Source: Streptomyces sp. CBMA29 (lineage in GTDB: Bacteria > Actinomycetota > Actinomycetes > Streptomycetales > Streptomycetaceae). From it: 58,555 nucleotides of DNA. The stretch spans positions 1 through 58,555 of the forward strand of contig NZ_MECL01000177.1 of NCBI RefSeq assembly GCF_014596445.1, written 5' to 3'. Numbering within the stretch: position 1 is the stretch's first letter; every line of letters starts with the position of its first letter. A model generated the notes under the pieces. The model worked only from the letters and a program-made list of their open reading frames with translations. It was not told where the DNA came from and did no database searches. Below, in pieces: positions 16,278-25,082 of this stretch. The position numbers and the translations under genes were made by a program.

Positions 16278-18035
16278 TCAGCAGGCCCCGAGGTCCTGCC
16301 ACACGCCCCACTCCCCGGTCGTACCGGGCTCCTCATTGGTGGTCCACCACTTGGCGTTCCACTTGTGGCCCTTCCAGGAGACCTGGTTGCCACCGACGTA
16401 GACCGCGGAGGCGGACCAGGACGGCAGGGTGCAGGTGCCGCCCGGCGGGGTGGTCGGAGGCGTGGTGGGCGGGGTCGTCGGCGGCGTCGTGGGGGGCGTC
16501 GTCGGCGGGGTGGTGGGAGGCGTGGTCGGCGGCGTGGTGGTCGTGCCGCAGCCGGACGCGGACCCGTTGGTCGCCGTCACGATCTTGTTGAAGAGGGTGG
16601 CGGCGGGATCGAGGTCGAGCAGCGAGTACATCATCGAGCCGGCCAGGTTGTGGCAGTGCGCGTAGTCCGCCTTGGCCTGGATCGCCTGGGCGCCGAGGCC
16701 GGTCCAGAACTCGGTCCCGTTGTAGAACCAGTTGGCCTGGGTGCTCGGGTCGTAGAACGTCGTGGAGGCGTTGCCGACGATCGAGGTGAGTTCCTTGTAG
16801 TACGCGGTGCCCGCGACCTGGCTGATGCCGCGCGCCGGGGCGGGGCCCGAAGCGGACTGGTACAGGCCGTGGTTGCTGCCCGCGGGGACGCCGGTCCAGC
16901 CGCGGTAGTACAACGGGTAGCCCATGGTGATCTTGTTGGACGGGAAGCCGCCCGCGATGCCGTAGGCCGAATTACCGTTGATCCACGCGTTGATGGCGTG
17001 ATCGGTGCTGTACTTCTCGGTGCCCGGCGGGATCGCCGTGGACGGGTCGGTCGGCGACTGGTACAGCGGGTCCTGGAGGTTGGTCGGACCGGTCGCGTCC
17101 CAGGCTCCGTGCATGTCGTACGTCATGATGTTCGCGTAGTCGAGGTACTGCCCGACCTTGTTGGTCTCGATCTGCGCGATCTTGTCCTGGCCGGCCGGCA
17201 GCGCCGCGGTCAGCAGCATCTTCTTGCCGCCGTTGGCCGCGCCGTACGCGTTCAGCTCGGTGCGGAACTCGGCCAGCAGCGCGGTGAAGTTGGCCTTGTC
17301 GTTGGGGCTGTAGTGGTTGCCGGTGTGCCCGTTGGGCGAGCCGGGGTACTCCCAGTCGATGTCGAAGCCGTCGAAGATCCCGGCACCGCTGCCGGTGCCG
17401 CCGTAGCCGCCCTGCACGGGCAGATTGCCCTTGATGAACATGTCGATGCAGGAGCTGACCAGCTTCTTCCGGCTGGCGTCGGTGGCCGCCGCGTCGGAGA
17501 AGTACTTGGAGTAGGTCCAGCCGCCGAGCGACGCGACGATCTTCAGGTTGGGATACTTCGCCTTGAGCTTCTTGAGCTGGTTGAAGTTGCCGACGATCGG
17601 CTGGTTCCAGGTGTCGGCGACACCGTCCACGCTGATGTCCGCGCCGAACGACTTCTGGTAGTCGGCGAAGGAGTCGCCCGCGCCGTCACCGGCGTTGGGG
17701 TTGGACTCGTTGGTGGAGTCCGACGCCTTGGTGGCCTCGAAACAGGTCAGATTCGTCGGATCGATGTTCTCGAACGAGTAGTTGAGGATGTCGAGCTTGC
17801 CCGCCACCCCCGACGTGTCGAGGTTCTTGGGGTAGTAGGCGTTGCCGTACACGCTCCACTGGTCGTAATAGGCGATCTTCACGCCGCCGCTGCTCGCGGC
17901 GGCGGCCGCGGGCTTGGCAGCGGCGGTGGTGTCCGCCTGGGCTGTGCCCACTCCGGCGACGAGCGCGGTGAGCGCTCCGGCGGTGAGGGCGGCGGTCGTG
18001 ACGGCGGCCACGATCGCTCTCTTCCTGGACTGCAC
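16278..18035 (-). CDS. Secreted GH18 chitinase with C-terminal chitin-binding domain
   Basis: 585 residues from the GTG at 18035, with GGAGG five bases upstream. A typical signal peptide (about 36 residues, ending TAQA) precedes a GH18 barrel whose catalytic motif DGFDIDWE places the acid Glu near residue 229. A PPTT-repeat linker (about 497-532) leads to a CBM5/12-like chitin-binding module (about 533-585) containing WSASAVYVGG and the WKGHKW and WWT aromatic residues. It should hydrolyse chitin to (GlcNAc)2 outside the cell. Two DasR-type boxes upstream suggest repression by DasR relieved by GlcN-6-phosphate. Confidence 0.95.
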   Translation of the reverse strand: MQSRKRAIVAAVTTAALTAGALTALVAGVGTAQADTTAAAKPAAAAASSGGVKIAYYDQWSVYGNAYYPKNLDTSGVAGKLDILNYSFENIDPTNLTCFEATKASDSTNESNPNAGDGAGDSFADYQKSFGADISVDGVADTWNQPIVGNFNQLKKLKAKYPNLKIVASLGGWTYSKYFSDAAATDASRKKLVSSCIDMFIKGNLPVQGGYGGTGSGAGIFDGFDIDWEYPGSPNGHTGNHYSPNDKANFTALLAEFRTELNAYGAANGGKKMLLTAALPAGQDKIAQIETNKVGQYLDYANIMTYDMHGAWDATGPTNLQDPLYQSPTDPSTAIPPGTEKYSTDHAINAWINGNSAYGIAGGFPSNKITMGYPLYYRGWTGVPAGSNHGLYQSASGPAPARGISQVAGTAYYKELTSIVGNASTTFYDPSTQANWFYNGTEFWTGLGAQAIQAKADYAHCHNLAGSMMYSLLDLDPAATLFNKIVTATNGSASGCGTTTTPPTTPPTTPPTTPPTTPPTTPPTTPPTTPPGGTCTLPSWSASAVYVGGNQVSWKGHKWNAKWWTTNEEPGTTGEWGVWQDLGAC

Positions 18036-18109
18036 GAGTACCTCCGGGGGGAGAGGGAGGAACAACAGGGGGCTGGTGAATGGATAACCCCTCGTCAAGT
18101 GCACGTCAA

Positions 18110-18138
18110 TGGTCTGAACCAGACTTAGGACTAGACCA
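18110..18138 (-). promoter_or_regulatory. Two direct DasR-responsive (dre-like) boxes in the chitinase promoter
   Basis: Read on the minus strand, the two 12-mers are TGGTCTAGTCCT (18127-18138) and TGGTTCAGACCA (18110-18121). Each resembles half or most of the dre core TGGTCTAGACCA, and the pair forms the 12-bp direct repeat known from Streptomyces chitinase promoters. They lie 75-105 bases before the start codon. Confidence 0.75.
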
Positions 18139-18182
18139 ATCCTGCGGAAGGCGACCGGCCGGTAGCGTTCCGCGACAACGGC

Positions 18183-18216
18183 AAAGCCGCTCGTCAACCG
18201 GGTGACAAGCGGCTTT
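18183..18216 (-). terminator. Terminator of the luciferase-like oxidoreductase gene
   Basis: AAAGCCGCTCGTCA pairs with TGACAAGCGGCTTT (13 of 14 positions). The hairpin lies about 70 bases after the stop of the oxidoreductase gene and upstream of the chitinase promoter, so it should insulate the two. Confidence 0.8.
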
Positions 18217-18285
18217 AACGCTGACTTAAGGCTGGTCAGGGGCTGTCGTTCGACGTTGGACCACCCACCGGCCGGAAACGAGTCT

Positions 18286-19635
18286 TTAACCGGCGGCGAC
18301 CTCGCAGGAGACACCGGAGGAGACATCGGACGGGGCATCGGCGGAGGCCGTCGCGATGTCCTTGGGGAAGCCGTAGGCGTCCGCGATGAGGTCGTAGGAG
18401 CGCAGCCGGACCGACGGCGTGTGCGCGTTGGCGGTGATCACCAACTCGTCGGCGCCGGTGCGGTCCACGAGTTGGTCGAGTCCGGTACGCACCGTCTCCG
18501 GGTCGCCGTGGACGATGTTCACCAGCCACGAGTCCACGAAGTCCCGTTCCGCCGGGCTGAATTCGTAGCCCTCGGCCTCTTGGGGCGTCGGTACCAGGCC
18601 GGGGCGGCCGGTGCGCAGCCGCAGCATGCTCAGCGCGCCGGAGAGCACCTGGCGGCGGGCCTCGGCCGGGTCGTCGGCGGCCAGGGCGGCCACGCCGATC
18701 GAGGCGTAGGGGCGGTCCAGGATCTCCGAGGGCCGGAAGGACTCACGGTAAAGGGCCAGCGCGGGAACGGTGTTGGCGGCCGAGAAGTGGTGCGCGAAGG
18801 AGAACGGCAGGCCGAGCGTGCCCGCCAGTCGCGCGCTGAAGCCGGAGGAGCCCAGCAGCCACACGCTCGGGCGGCCCGCCGACTGGACGCCGCCGGGCGC
18901 CGTGCCCTGCACCGGGCCAGGAATGGCGTGAATGCGCGCGTAGCGGTGCCCGTCGGGGAAGTCGTCGTCCAGGAACCGGGTCAACTCCGCGAGCTGCTGC
19001 GGGAATTCGTCCGCACCCTCGTGCAGCCGGTCGGTGCGGCGCAGCGCGGCGGCCGTCGCGCCGTCGGTGCCGGGCGCACGGCCGAGACCGAGGTCGATCC
19101 GGCCGGGGGCCAGCGCCTCCAGGGTGCCGAACTGCTCGGCGATCACCAGCGGCGCGTGGTTGGGCAGCATCACCCCGCCGGAGCCGAGCCGCAGCGTGCG
19201 GGTGTGGGCCGCGAGGTGGGCGAGGATCACCGCGGGCGAGGAGCTGGCGACGCCCGGCATCGAGTGGTGCTCGGCCACCCACATCCGGTGGTAGCCGCGG
19301 GTCTCCGCGGTCCTGGCGATCTCGACGCTGGTGCGCAGCGCGTCGGTGGCGGTGAATCCGCTGCCGACGGTGGCCAGGTCCAGCACGGACAGCGGTACGG
19401 GGGCGGTGCCGCGGACCGGGCCGCGGATGCCCCGGCCGCGGAGCGTACCGGTGTCGCCGTCCCGGCCGTCCGTACGGGACCGGCCGTCCGTACGGGACCG
19501 CTCGCCCGTATCGGACCGCCCGTCCGTACGGGACCGGTCGTCCGAACCGGACCGCCCGTCCGTTCGTTCGCCCCGCTGTTCGCCCTGTCGTTCGTCACCC
19601 ACTGCGGGCGCCTCCTCGATCGTCTCCGTGCCCAT
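18286..19635 (-). CDS. LLM-class flavin-dependent oxidoreductase (luciferase-like)
   Basis: 449 residues. From about residue 80 the protein is a complete bacterial-luciferase-type TIM barrel (VPLSVLDLATVGSG, MWVAEHHSMPG, LRLGSGGVMLPNHAPL, GRIDLGLGRAPG, WLLGSSGFSA), close to the MsnO8-like subgroup. It should use reduced flavin supplied by a reductase to oxygenate or reduce an unknown substrate. The first 80 residues are unusual: six hexapeptides related to SRTDGR encoded by an 18-bp tandem repeat. A shorter start after the repeat is possible but no good ribosome-binding site was seen. Divergent from an IclR regulator 299 bases away. Confidence 0.9.
   Translation of the reverse strand: MGTETIEEAPAVGDERQGEQRGERTDGRSGSDDRSRTDGRSDTGERSRTDGRSRTDGRDGDTGTLRGRGIRGPVRGTAPVPLSVLDLATVGSGFTATDALRTSVEIARTAETRGYHRMWVAEHHSMPGVASSSPAVILAHLAAHTRTLRLGSGGVMLPNHAPLVIAEQFGTLEALAPGRIDLGLGRAPGTDGATAAALRRTDRLHEGADEFPQQLAELTRFLDDDFPDGHRYARIHAIPGPVQGTAPGGVQSAGRPSVWLLGSSGFSARLAGTLGLPFSFAHHFSAANTVPALALYRESFRPSEILDRPYASIGVAALAADDPAEARRQVLSGALSMLRLRTGRPGLVPTPQEAEGYEFSPAERDFVDSWLVNIVHGDPETVRTGLDQLVDRTGADELVITANAHTPSVRLRSYDLIADAYGFPKDIATASADAPSDVSSGVSCEVAAG
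19462..19569 (-). repeat. 18-bp tandem repeat, six units, in the oxidoreductase N-terminus
   Basis: Units beginning CCGGCCGTCCGTACGGGA at 19462, 19480, 19498, 19516, 19534 and 19552. The first two are identical and the rest diverged. The unit length is a multiple of three and the repeat is read as hexapeptides. Confidence 0.9.
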
Positions 19636-19738
19636 GTCTGTCCCACCCCCGCGCGACCGACAACCGGAGCCCGCGTCCGGTTATTCCCGGGCGCGGATTG
19701 TACGGTTCCCCCGCCGTTTCCTTTTCGGGTAATGACGT

Positions 19739-19750
19739 TGGCATATGCCA
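19739..19750. promoter_or_regulatory. Perfect 12-bp palindrome between the oxidoreductase and IclR genes
   Basis: TGGCATATGCCA is self-complementary and sits in the 299-base divergent region (19636-19934), where an IclR-type regulator would be expected to bind to control itself and the luciferase-like gene. The rest of that gap holds no ORF. Confidence 0.5.
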
Positions 19751-19934
19751 GCGTGGCCCCTTCCTGCATATACGCTTGAAGAGCCCCGGATAACTGGCCA
19801 ACCGCCTCTACCTGAAACGGGATTGGGGCTATCGTGGAGACCGGCCCAGCCGCCGGGTCCGGCCGTTTCTGATCCCCGTCCGTGACCGGCGGCGACAGCC
19901 AGGACGCAAACGGTCATACCTGCAGGGGGCTACC

Positions 19935-20690
19935 GTGGCGCTTGAGCACCGACAGATCGAGCCGGTGTACGCGGTCCAGTACGCGCTGCGCGTGCTCGAA
20001 TCCGTCGACACCCATCGGCACGGCGTCACCGCCGAACAGTTGGCCCGCGAAATCGGTGTGCCGCTGGACTATCTCTCCCATCTGCTGGCAATGCTGCGCC
20101 GTGAGCGTTATCTCGGATTTCTGCCCGGCGGCGGATATGTCATCGGCGAGTCCATGGTGCTCCTCGGTGCCGCCGACCGCGACCACGCCCTCGCGGAGAA
20201 GCTTCAGGCGGTGCTGGCCGAACTGCGCGACGAGGTGGGCGCGGCCGTCTACTTCAGCCGGTACGACGACGGCGAGGTGCACGTCATCGACTTCGCCGAC
20301 GGCCCCAACGCGCCGAAGGTCAACGAGTGGGTGGACTTCCGCTCCTCCGCCCACGCCAGCGCGGTCGGCAAGTGCCTGCTCTCACAGCTCGACCACAACG
20401 GCCGGCTGGAGCACCTCTCCCGGCACCGCCCGGCCCGGCTGACCTCGCGCACCGTCGTGGACGACCGCATCCTGCTGACCAAGCTCGAACGCCAGCCGAC
20501 CTCGGTGCCCACGCTCGACCTCCAGGAGTACGCGGTCGGCACCGTCTGCGCCGCGATCCCGGTCACCATCGGCAAGACGGTCGCCTGCCTCGCGCTGTCG
20601 ATGCCGTACGCCCAGGCCCACCGCCTCAAGCCGGCCGTGGACACCCTCCACACCCGCGCGGCCCCGGTCCTGCTCTCGTTCAGCATCTGA
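19935..20690 (+). CDS. IclR-family transcriptional regulator
   Basis: 251 residues from the GTG at 19935, with AGGGGG nearby. The N-terminal winged helix (VYAVQYALRVLESVD, ITAEQLAREIG-type helix, YLSHLLAMLRRERYLG) is followed by the IclR effector-binding domain (AVYFSRYDDGEVHVID, SSAHASAVGKCLLSQL, VGTVCAAIPV). The length is standard. It would bind DNA as a dimer and sense a small metabolite. Divergence from the luciferase-like gene, with the TGGCATATGCCA palindrome between them, makes that gene the first candidate target. Confidence 0.88.
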   Translation: MALEHRQIEPVYAVQYALRVLESVDTHRHGVTAEQLAREIGVPLDYLSHLLAMLRRERYLGFLPGGGYVIGESMVLLGAADRDHALAEKLQAVLAELRDEVGAAVYFSRYDDGEVHVIDFADGPNAPKVNEWVDFRSSAHASAVGKCLLSQLDHNGRLEHLSRHRPARLTSRTVVDDRILLTKLERQPTSVPTLDLQEYAVGTVCAAIPVTIGKTVACLALSMPYAQAHRLKPAVDTLHTRAAPVLLSFSI

Positions 20691-20776
20691 TCCGGCACGA
20701 CCGTCAGGCATCTGGGTCCGGTCCGACGAAGGCCCGGCACGACGAACGTTCGGTACGAAGAAAGTTCGGTACGACA

Positions 20777-20804
20777 AAGGCCCCCCGCGTGAACGGAGGG
20801 CCTT
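20777..20804 (-). terminator. Terminator after tRNA-Lys copy 2
   Basis: AAGGCCCCCCG and CGGAGGGCCTT form a stem with one mismatch, located between the convergent IclR gene and the minus-strand tRNA. It can serve both. Confidence 0.8.
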
Positions 20805-20814
20805 CGTGAGCATG

Positions 20815-20888
20815 TGCGCCGCCAGGGACTCGAACCCCGGACCCGCTGATTAAGAGTCAGCTGCTCTAACCAACTGAGCTAGCGGCGC
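20815..20888 (-). tRNA. tRNA-Lys (anticodon CTT), copy 2
   Basis: Identical 74-nt sequence to copy 1, in the opposite orientation. A -10-like TACGAT (20904-20909, minus strand) stands at the same distance as in copy 1, and both share the upstream ACGTCAGCA, which indicates duplication of gene plus leader. Confidence 0.97.
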
Positions 20889-21009
20889 CTGCTGACGTGG
20901 GAGATCGTACCCGATGGCCGGGGCCGGGCTCAAAGCGGCGGCGGATTGCCGCCAGGCGGAATCGCGCCACCGCCGATCCGTGCGGAGGCGGGCGTACGGC
21001 CGGTAGATC

Positions 21010-24000
21010 ATGTGCATGACTTCGACTCGACGCCGGATCACCGTACCGGCGGGCACCACCGTGCTCGCCCTCGGTACCGCACTGCTGCTGCCCACGGGCC
21101 CCGCCGCCGCGGCGACCCCCGCGGCGGCGCCGCGGTCCGCGCCCTCGTCAGCCAACTCCACCCCCTCCGCCACCTCGACCACCGTCACCCTGCTCACCGG
21201 AGATGTCGTGCACATCGCCGACGGACCGGGCAAGCAGGACACCGTCACCGTCGACCGCGCGCCCGGAGCGCGGGGGATCGTACGGATCCAGCAGTACGGC
21301 GGTGACACGTACGTCATTCCCGACGAGGCGGAGCCGCTGCTGGCCGCGGGGAAGCTGGACCGGCGGCTGTTCGACGTGTCCGCCCTGGCCGCGATGGGCT
21401 ACGACGACGCGCACAGCGCCGGACTGCCGCTGATCGCCACCTGGACGGAGGCCGCCCGCACGGCGCGGTCGCAGCCGGTGGCGCCGGCCGGCGCGAGCAC
21501 CGTACGGACGCTGCCGAGCATCGGCGGCGCGGCCCTGAGGGCCGACAAGAAGCGGTCCCGCGCCTTCTGGACCGGCCTGGCGGGCCCGGCGGCCACCGGC
21601 CCGGCGGGCAACGCCCGTTCGCTCAACGGCGCCACCGGCATCGACAGGCTGTGGCTCGACGGCCGGGTGACGGCCGACCTCAAGGACTCGGTGCCGCAGA
21701 TCAACGCTCCGCAGGCGTGGGCCGAGGGCTACGACGGCGCCGGCGAGAAGGTCGCCGTCCTGGACACCGGCGTCGACGACACCCACCCCGACCTGAAGGA
21801 CCGGATCGCCGGCGAGCAGAGCTTCGTGCCCGGCCAGGCCGTCGCCGACGGCAACGGCCACGGCACGCACGTCGCCTCCACCGTCGCGGGCAGCGGCGCC
21901 GCCTCCGACGGCAGCTACCAGGGCGTCGCGCCGGGCGCGAAGCTGCTGGTCGGCAAGGTGCTCTCGAACGAGGGCGAGGGCCAGGACTCCTGGATCATCG
22001 CGGGCATGGAGTGGGCCAAGGCCCAGGGCGCCGACGTGGTGAGCATGAGCCTCGGCTCCTCGATACCCGACGACGGCACCGACCCGATGGCCTTGGCCGT
22101 CAACTCCCTGTCGGCGGACGGCGGTCCGCTGTACGTGATCGCCGCGGGCAACTCCTACGGCGCGGGCACCATCGGCGCCCCCGGCTCGGCGCGCGACGCG
22201 CTCACCGTGGCCGCCGTCGACAAGTCCGACCAGCGCGCCGACTTCTCCAGCATGGGCCCGCTCAGCGGCGGTTACGGTCTCAAGCCGGACCTGTCGGCGC
22301 CCGGCGTCGACATCACCGCGGCCATGCCGGGCGGCGGCTACCAGACGATGTCGGGGACGTCGATGGCCACCCCGCACGTGGCGGGCGCCGCCGCGATCCT
22401 CAAGCAGCGGCACCCCGACTGGACGGCGGCGCGGCTCAAGGACGCGCTGATGAGCACGTCCAAGGTGCTCGCCGACTACACGCCGTTCGAGCAGGGCACC
22501 GGCCGGGTCGACGTCCTGGCCGCGGTCGACTCCCCCGTCCAGGCCACCGGTTCGGTCGACACGGCCGTCTACTCCTGGCCGCACGACGGCGCGGCGGCGG
22601 CCACCCGCGTGATCACGTACCGCAACAGCGGCAAGGACCCGGTCACGCTGGATCTGACGACGGACACCGAGGACCGGGCGTACACGCTGTCGGCGCCGTC
22701 GGTCGCCGTCCCCCCGGGCGGCAGCGCGGACGTCACGCTGACGCTCGACCCGGCCGGGGTGCCGTCGGCGACCACCTTCTCCGGCCAGGTGCTGGCCACC
22801 GACGCGGCGACCGGACACGTCGTCGCGCACACCGGCTTCGCGCTGGAGAAGGAACAAGAGCTTTACGACTACACGGTCAAGCTGCGCGGCCGGGACGGAA
22901 AGCCCGCCGCGGGCACCGTCGTACTGGCGCGGGACGGCGACCCGTACCCGTCGCCGGTCGCGGTCGACGGCGAGCGCACGCTGCGGCTGGCGCCCGGCAC
23001 GTACATGGCGTACGCGGAGATCGACGTGGCCGGCGACGCGCCGGACTCGCTGGGCCTGGCCGTGCTGGTCAACCCGGAGACGGTGCTCAGCAAGGACACC
23101 ACCGTCACGCTCGACGCGAGCAAGGCGCGCGAGGTCAGCGCGGCCGTGCCGGGCCGGCGGACCCAGACGCGGCAGCTCCACGTGGACATCGCCCGCACCT
23201 TCGCGGACGGCGAGGTGATCCGCGACGCGGCGATCCTGCCGCTGACGTACGACACGCTGTACGCGTCGCCGACGGCCAAGGTCGGCAACGGCACCTTCGA
23301 CTTCCTGACCCGCTGGCGGCTCGGTGAGCGGCAGGTCGCCGTCACCGGGCGCGGGCAGGATCTGGACACCACCCCGCAGCCCGGCGCCACCGTCACCGAC
23401 GGCAAGGGCACGCTCCGCGCGGTCTACGCCGGGCAGGGCGGCGCGGCCGGCTACCGGGGTCTGGACGCCAGGGGCAAGGTCGTGGTGGTCGAGCGCTCCG
23501 ACGCCGTCACGCCGGTCCAGCGGGCCGCGGCGGCGACCGCCGCGGGCGCGAAGCTGCTGATCGTCGTCAACGACGGCCGCGGCAGGCTGCTGGAGTCCTA
23601 CGCCGACCCCGACGACGACTACCGGGACACGCCGCTGACCGTGGTCTCCGTCCAGCGGGACGCGGGCGCGAAGCTCGTCGCCGACGCCAAGGGCGGCACG
23701 CTCTCGCTGAGCGTCGAGCAGCGCGCGTACACCCGGGTCGTCTACGACCTGCTCGACCAGCACGACGGCGCCATCCCGGACCGCTCCCTGGCCTACACCC
23801 CCGACCCCGAGCGCGACCTGGCCAAGGTCACCGCCGCCTACAACGGCGACCGCGCCCGCAACGGCGGGGGCTTCCGCTACGACATCCCCGCCTGGGGCTA
23901 CGGCATCGGCTTCACCGAGCGGGAGTCCTACCCGGGCACCCGTACCGAGTACGTCTCCCCGGAGCACGGCTCAGGGTTCTGGTACGAGGACCACAGCGTC

Positions 24001-24777
24001 TACGACGCGGACTACAGCGACCAGCTCCTGGAGGAGCGCGGCGGCAACGACCTGTTCGCACCGGGCCGTTCGTACGCGGTCTCCTGGTTCGGCGGGATCG
24101 TCCGGCCGCGCCTCGGCTCCGCCTTCTGGGGGCCGAACCGCTCGTCGTACAACGACATCCAGTTCAACATCACGCCGTGGACGGACGGCGGCGCGGGCCA
24201 CTCGGGCGACATGCCCGCCGACGAGTACGACGGCCGCACCACCTACGCCGCCTACCAGGGCGACACCCTCGTCGCCCAGGGCGTCGGCCGGGCGGGCGGC
24301 ATCTGGGACCAGCCCGCGAAGAAGCTGCCCTACCGGCTGGTGCTCGACTCGGCGCGGGACGCCAAGGAGTGGCGGACCTCGATCCGTACGCACACGGAGT
24401 GGAACTTCGTCTCCGGGCCGCTGCCCGAGGGGGTCGGCCAGGACGACGTCAGGCTGCTCCAGCTCGACTACGACGTGCCCACCGACACCGCGGGCGACGT
24501 GCCCGGCGGCCGGCTGATCCCGGTCGGCCTGGGGTCCACCACGCAGGAGTGGCTGGACGGCGCGACGAAGGCGGCCTCGGCGAAGCTGTCGGTCTCCTAC
24601 GACGACGGCAGGACCTGGCTGCCGACGCTGCTGCTCAAGGACCGCAAGGGCCACTGGACGACGCTGATCTGGACTCCGCGGAAGCCCGGCGGCTCCGTGT
24701 CGCTGAGGGCGAGCGCGTCCGACGGCGCGGGCGGCTCGGTGAGCCAGGAGATCATCAGGGCCTTCGGCCTGAAGTGA
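21010..24777 (+). CDS. Large secreted subtilisin-family (S8) serine protease
   Basis: 1255 residues (the ATG at 21016 is an equally possible start). A signal peptide (hydrophobic run VLALGTALLLPTGPAAAA) is followed by a pro-region to about residue 215 and an S8 catalytic domain with D252 (VAVLDTGVDD), H284 (GNGHGTHVAS) and S451 (SGTSMATPHVAG). After about residue 520 come beta-sandwich regions and a PA-type domain (GLDARGKVVVVER, GAKLLIVVND, about 815-865), typical of Vpr-like extracellular proteases. It should degrade proteins outside the cell. The gene stands alone between two tRNA-Lys genes, with a strong terminator after its stop. Confidence 0.92.
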   Translation: MCMTSTRRRITVPAGTTVLALGTALLLPTGPAAAATPAAAPRSAPSSANSTPSATSTTVTLLTGDVVHIADGPGKQDTVTVDRAPGARGIVRIQQYGGDTYVIPDEAEPLLAAGKLDRRLFDVSALAAMGYDDAHSAGLPLIATWTEAARTARSQPVAPAGASTVRTLPSIGGAALRADKKRSRAFWTGLAGPAATGPAGNARSLNGATGIDRLWLDGRVTADLKDSVPQINAPQAWAEGYDGAGEKVAVLDTGVDDTHPDLKDRIAGEQSFVPGQAVADGNGHGTHVASTVAGSGAASDGSYQGVAPGAKLLVGKVLSNEGEGQDSWIIAGMEWAKAQGADVVSMSLGSSIPDDGTDPMALAVNSLSADGGPLYVIAAGNSYGAGTIGAPGSARDALTVAAVDKSDQRADFSSMGPLSGGYGLKPDLSAPGVDITAAMPGGGYQTMSGTSMATPHVAGAAAILKQRHPDWTAARLKDALMSTSKVLADYTPFEQGTGRVDVLAAVDSPVQATGSVDTAVYSWPHDGAAAATRVITYRNSGKDPVTLDLTTDTEDRAYTLSAPSVAVPPGGSADVTLTLDPAGVPSATTFSGQVLATDAATGHVVAHTGFALEKEQELYDYTVKLRGRDGKPAAGTVVLARDGDPYPSPVAVDGERTLRLAPGTYMAYAEIDVAGDAPDSLGLAVLVNPETVLSKDTTVTLDASKAREVSAAVPGRRTQTRQLHVDIARTFADGEVIRDAAILPLTYDTLYASPTAKVGNGTFDFLTRWRLGERQVAVTGRGQDLDTTPQPGATVTDGKGTLRAVYAGQGGAAGYRGLDARGKVVVVERSDAVTPVQRAAAATAAGAKLLIVVNDGRGRLLESYADPDDDYRDTPLTVVSVQRDAGAKLVADAKGGTLSLSVEQRAYTRVVYDLLDQHDGAIPDRSLAYTPDPERDLAKVTAAYNGDRARNGGGFRYDIPAWGYGIGFTERESYPGTRTEYVSPEHGSGFWYEDHSVYDADYSDQLLEERGGNDLFAPGRSYAVSWFGGIVRPRLGSAFWGPNRSSYNDIQFNITPWTDGGAGHSGDMPADEYDGRTTYAAYQGDTLVAQGVGRAGGIWDQPAKKLPYRLVLDSARDAKEWRTSIRTHTEWNFVSGPLPEGVGQDDVRLLQLDYDVPTDTAGDVPGGRLIPVGLGSTTQEWLDGATKAASAKLSVSYDDGRTWLPTLLLKDRKGHWTTLIWTPRKPGGSVSLRASASDGAGGSVSQEIIRAFGLK

Positions 24778-24822
24778 CCCGGTCCCCGGTGACCGGCTGA
24801 CCCGCCGAGTGGAGGGGATGGC

Positions 24823-24852
24823 CGGAGGGGGTGGTCTCGATCACCCCCTCCG
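24823..24852 (+). terminator. Terminator after the S8 protease gene
   Basis: CGGAGGGGGTG and CACCCCCTCCG form perfect eleven-base arms with an eight-base loop, 45 bases after the stop and just before the tRNA-Lys promoter. Confidence 0.85.
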
Positions 24853-24875
24853 ACCACGTATGATGGTCCCCGCAA

Positions 24876-24949
24876 GCGCCGCTAGCTCAGTTGGTTAGAG
24901 CAGCTGACTCTTAATCAGCGGGTCCGGGGTTCGAGTCCCTGGCGGCGCA
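24876..24949 (+). tRNA. tRNA-Lys (anticodon CTT), copy 3
   Basis: Same 74-nt sequence as copies 1 and 2, with a -10-like TATGAT at 24859-24864. Its leader differs from the shared leader of copies 1 and 2. Confidence 0.97.
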
Positions 24950-24957
24950 CTTGCTGT

Positions 24958-24987
24958 GAAGGCCCTCCGCGCGAGCGGGGGGCCTTC
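24958..24987 (+). terminator. Terminator after tRNA-Lys copy 3
   Basis: GAAGGCCCTCCGC/GCGGGGGGCCTTC hairpin beginning nine bases after the tRNA, matching the arrangement at copy 1. Confidence 0.85.
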
Positions 24988-25082
24988 TCCGTGTGCCCGC
25001 CGGTGTGCTCCGCACGGGTGGTCCTGGGCGGTGGCGGGCGCGGCGGGCGTACGGGGCGGGGCGGGCGGAGGAAGGTCGGCCC

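Noticed and set aside
21148..23967. 939-codon open frame antisense to the S8 protease
   Set aside because: Val/Gly/Arg-rich shadow frame; the catalytic triad is on the plus strand.
3590..24949. tRNA-Lys genes as attachment sites of an integrated element
   Set aside because: No integrase or excisionase is adjacent and the intervals hold ordinary chromosomal genes; identical full-length tRNAs with own promoters and terminators fit gene duplication better.
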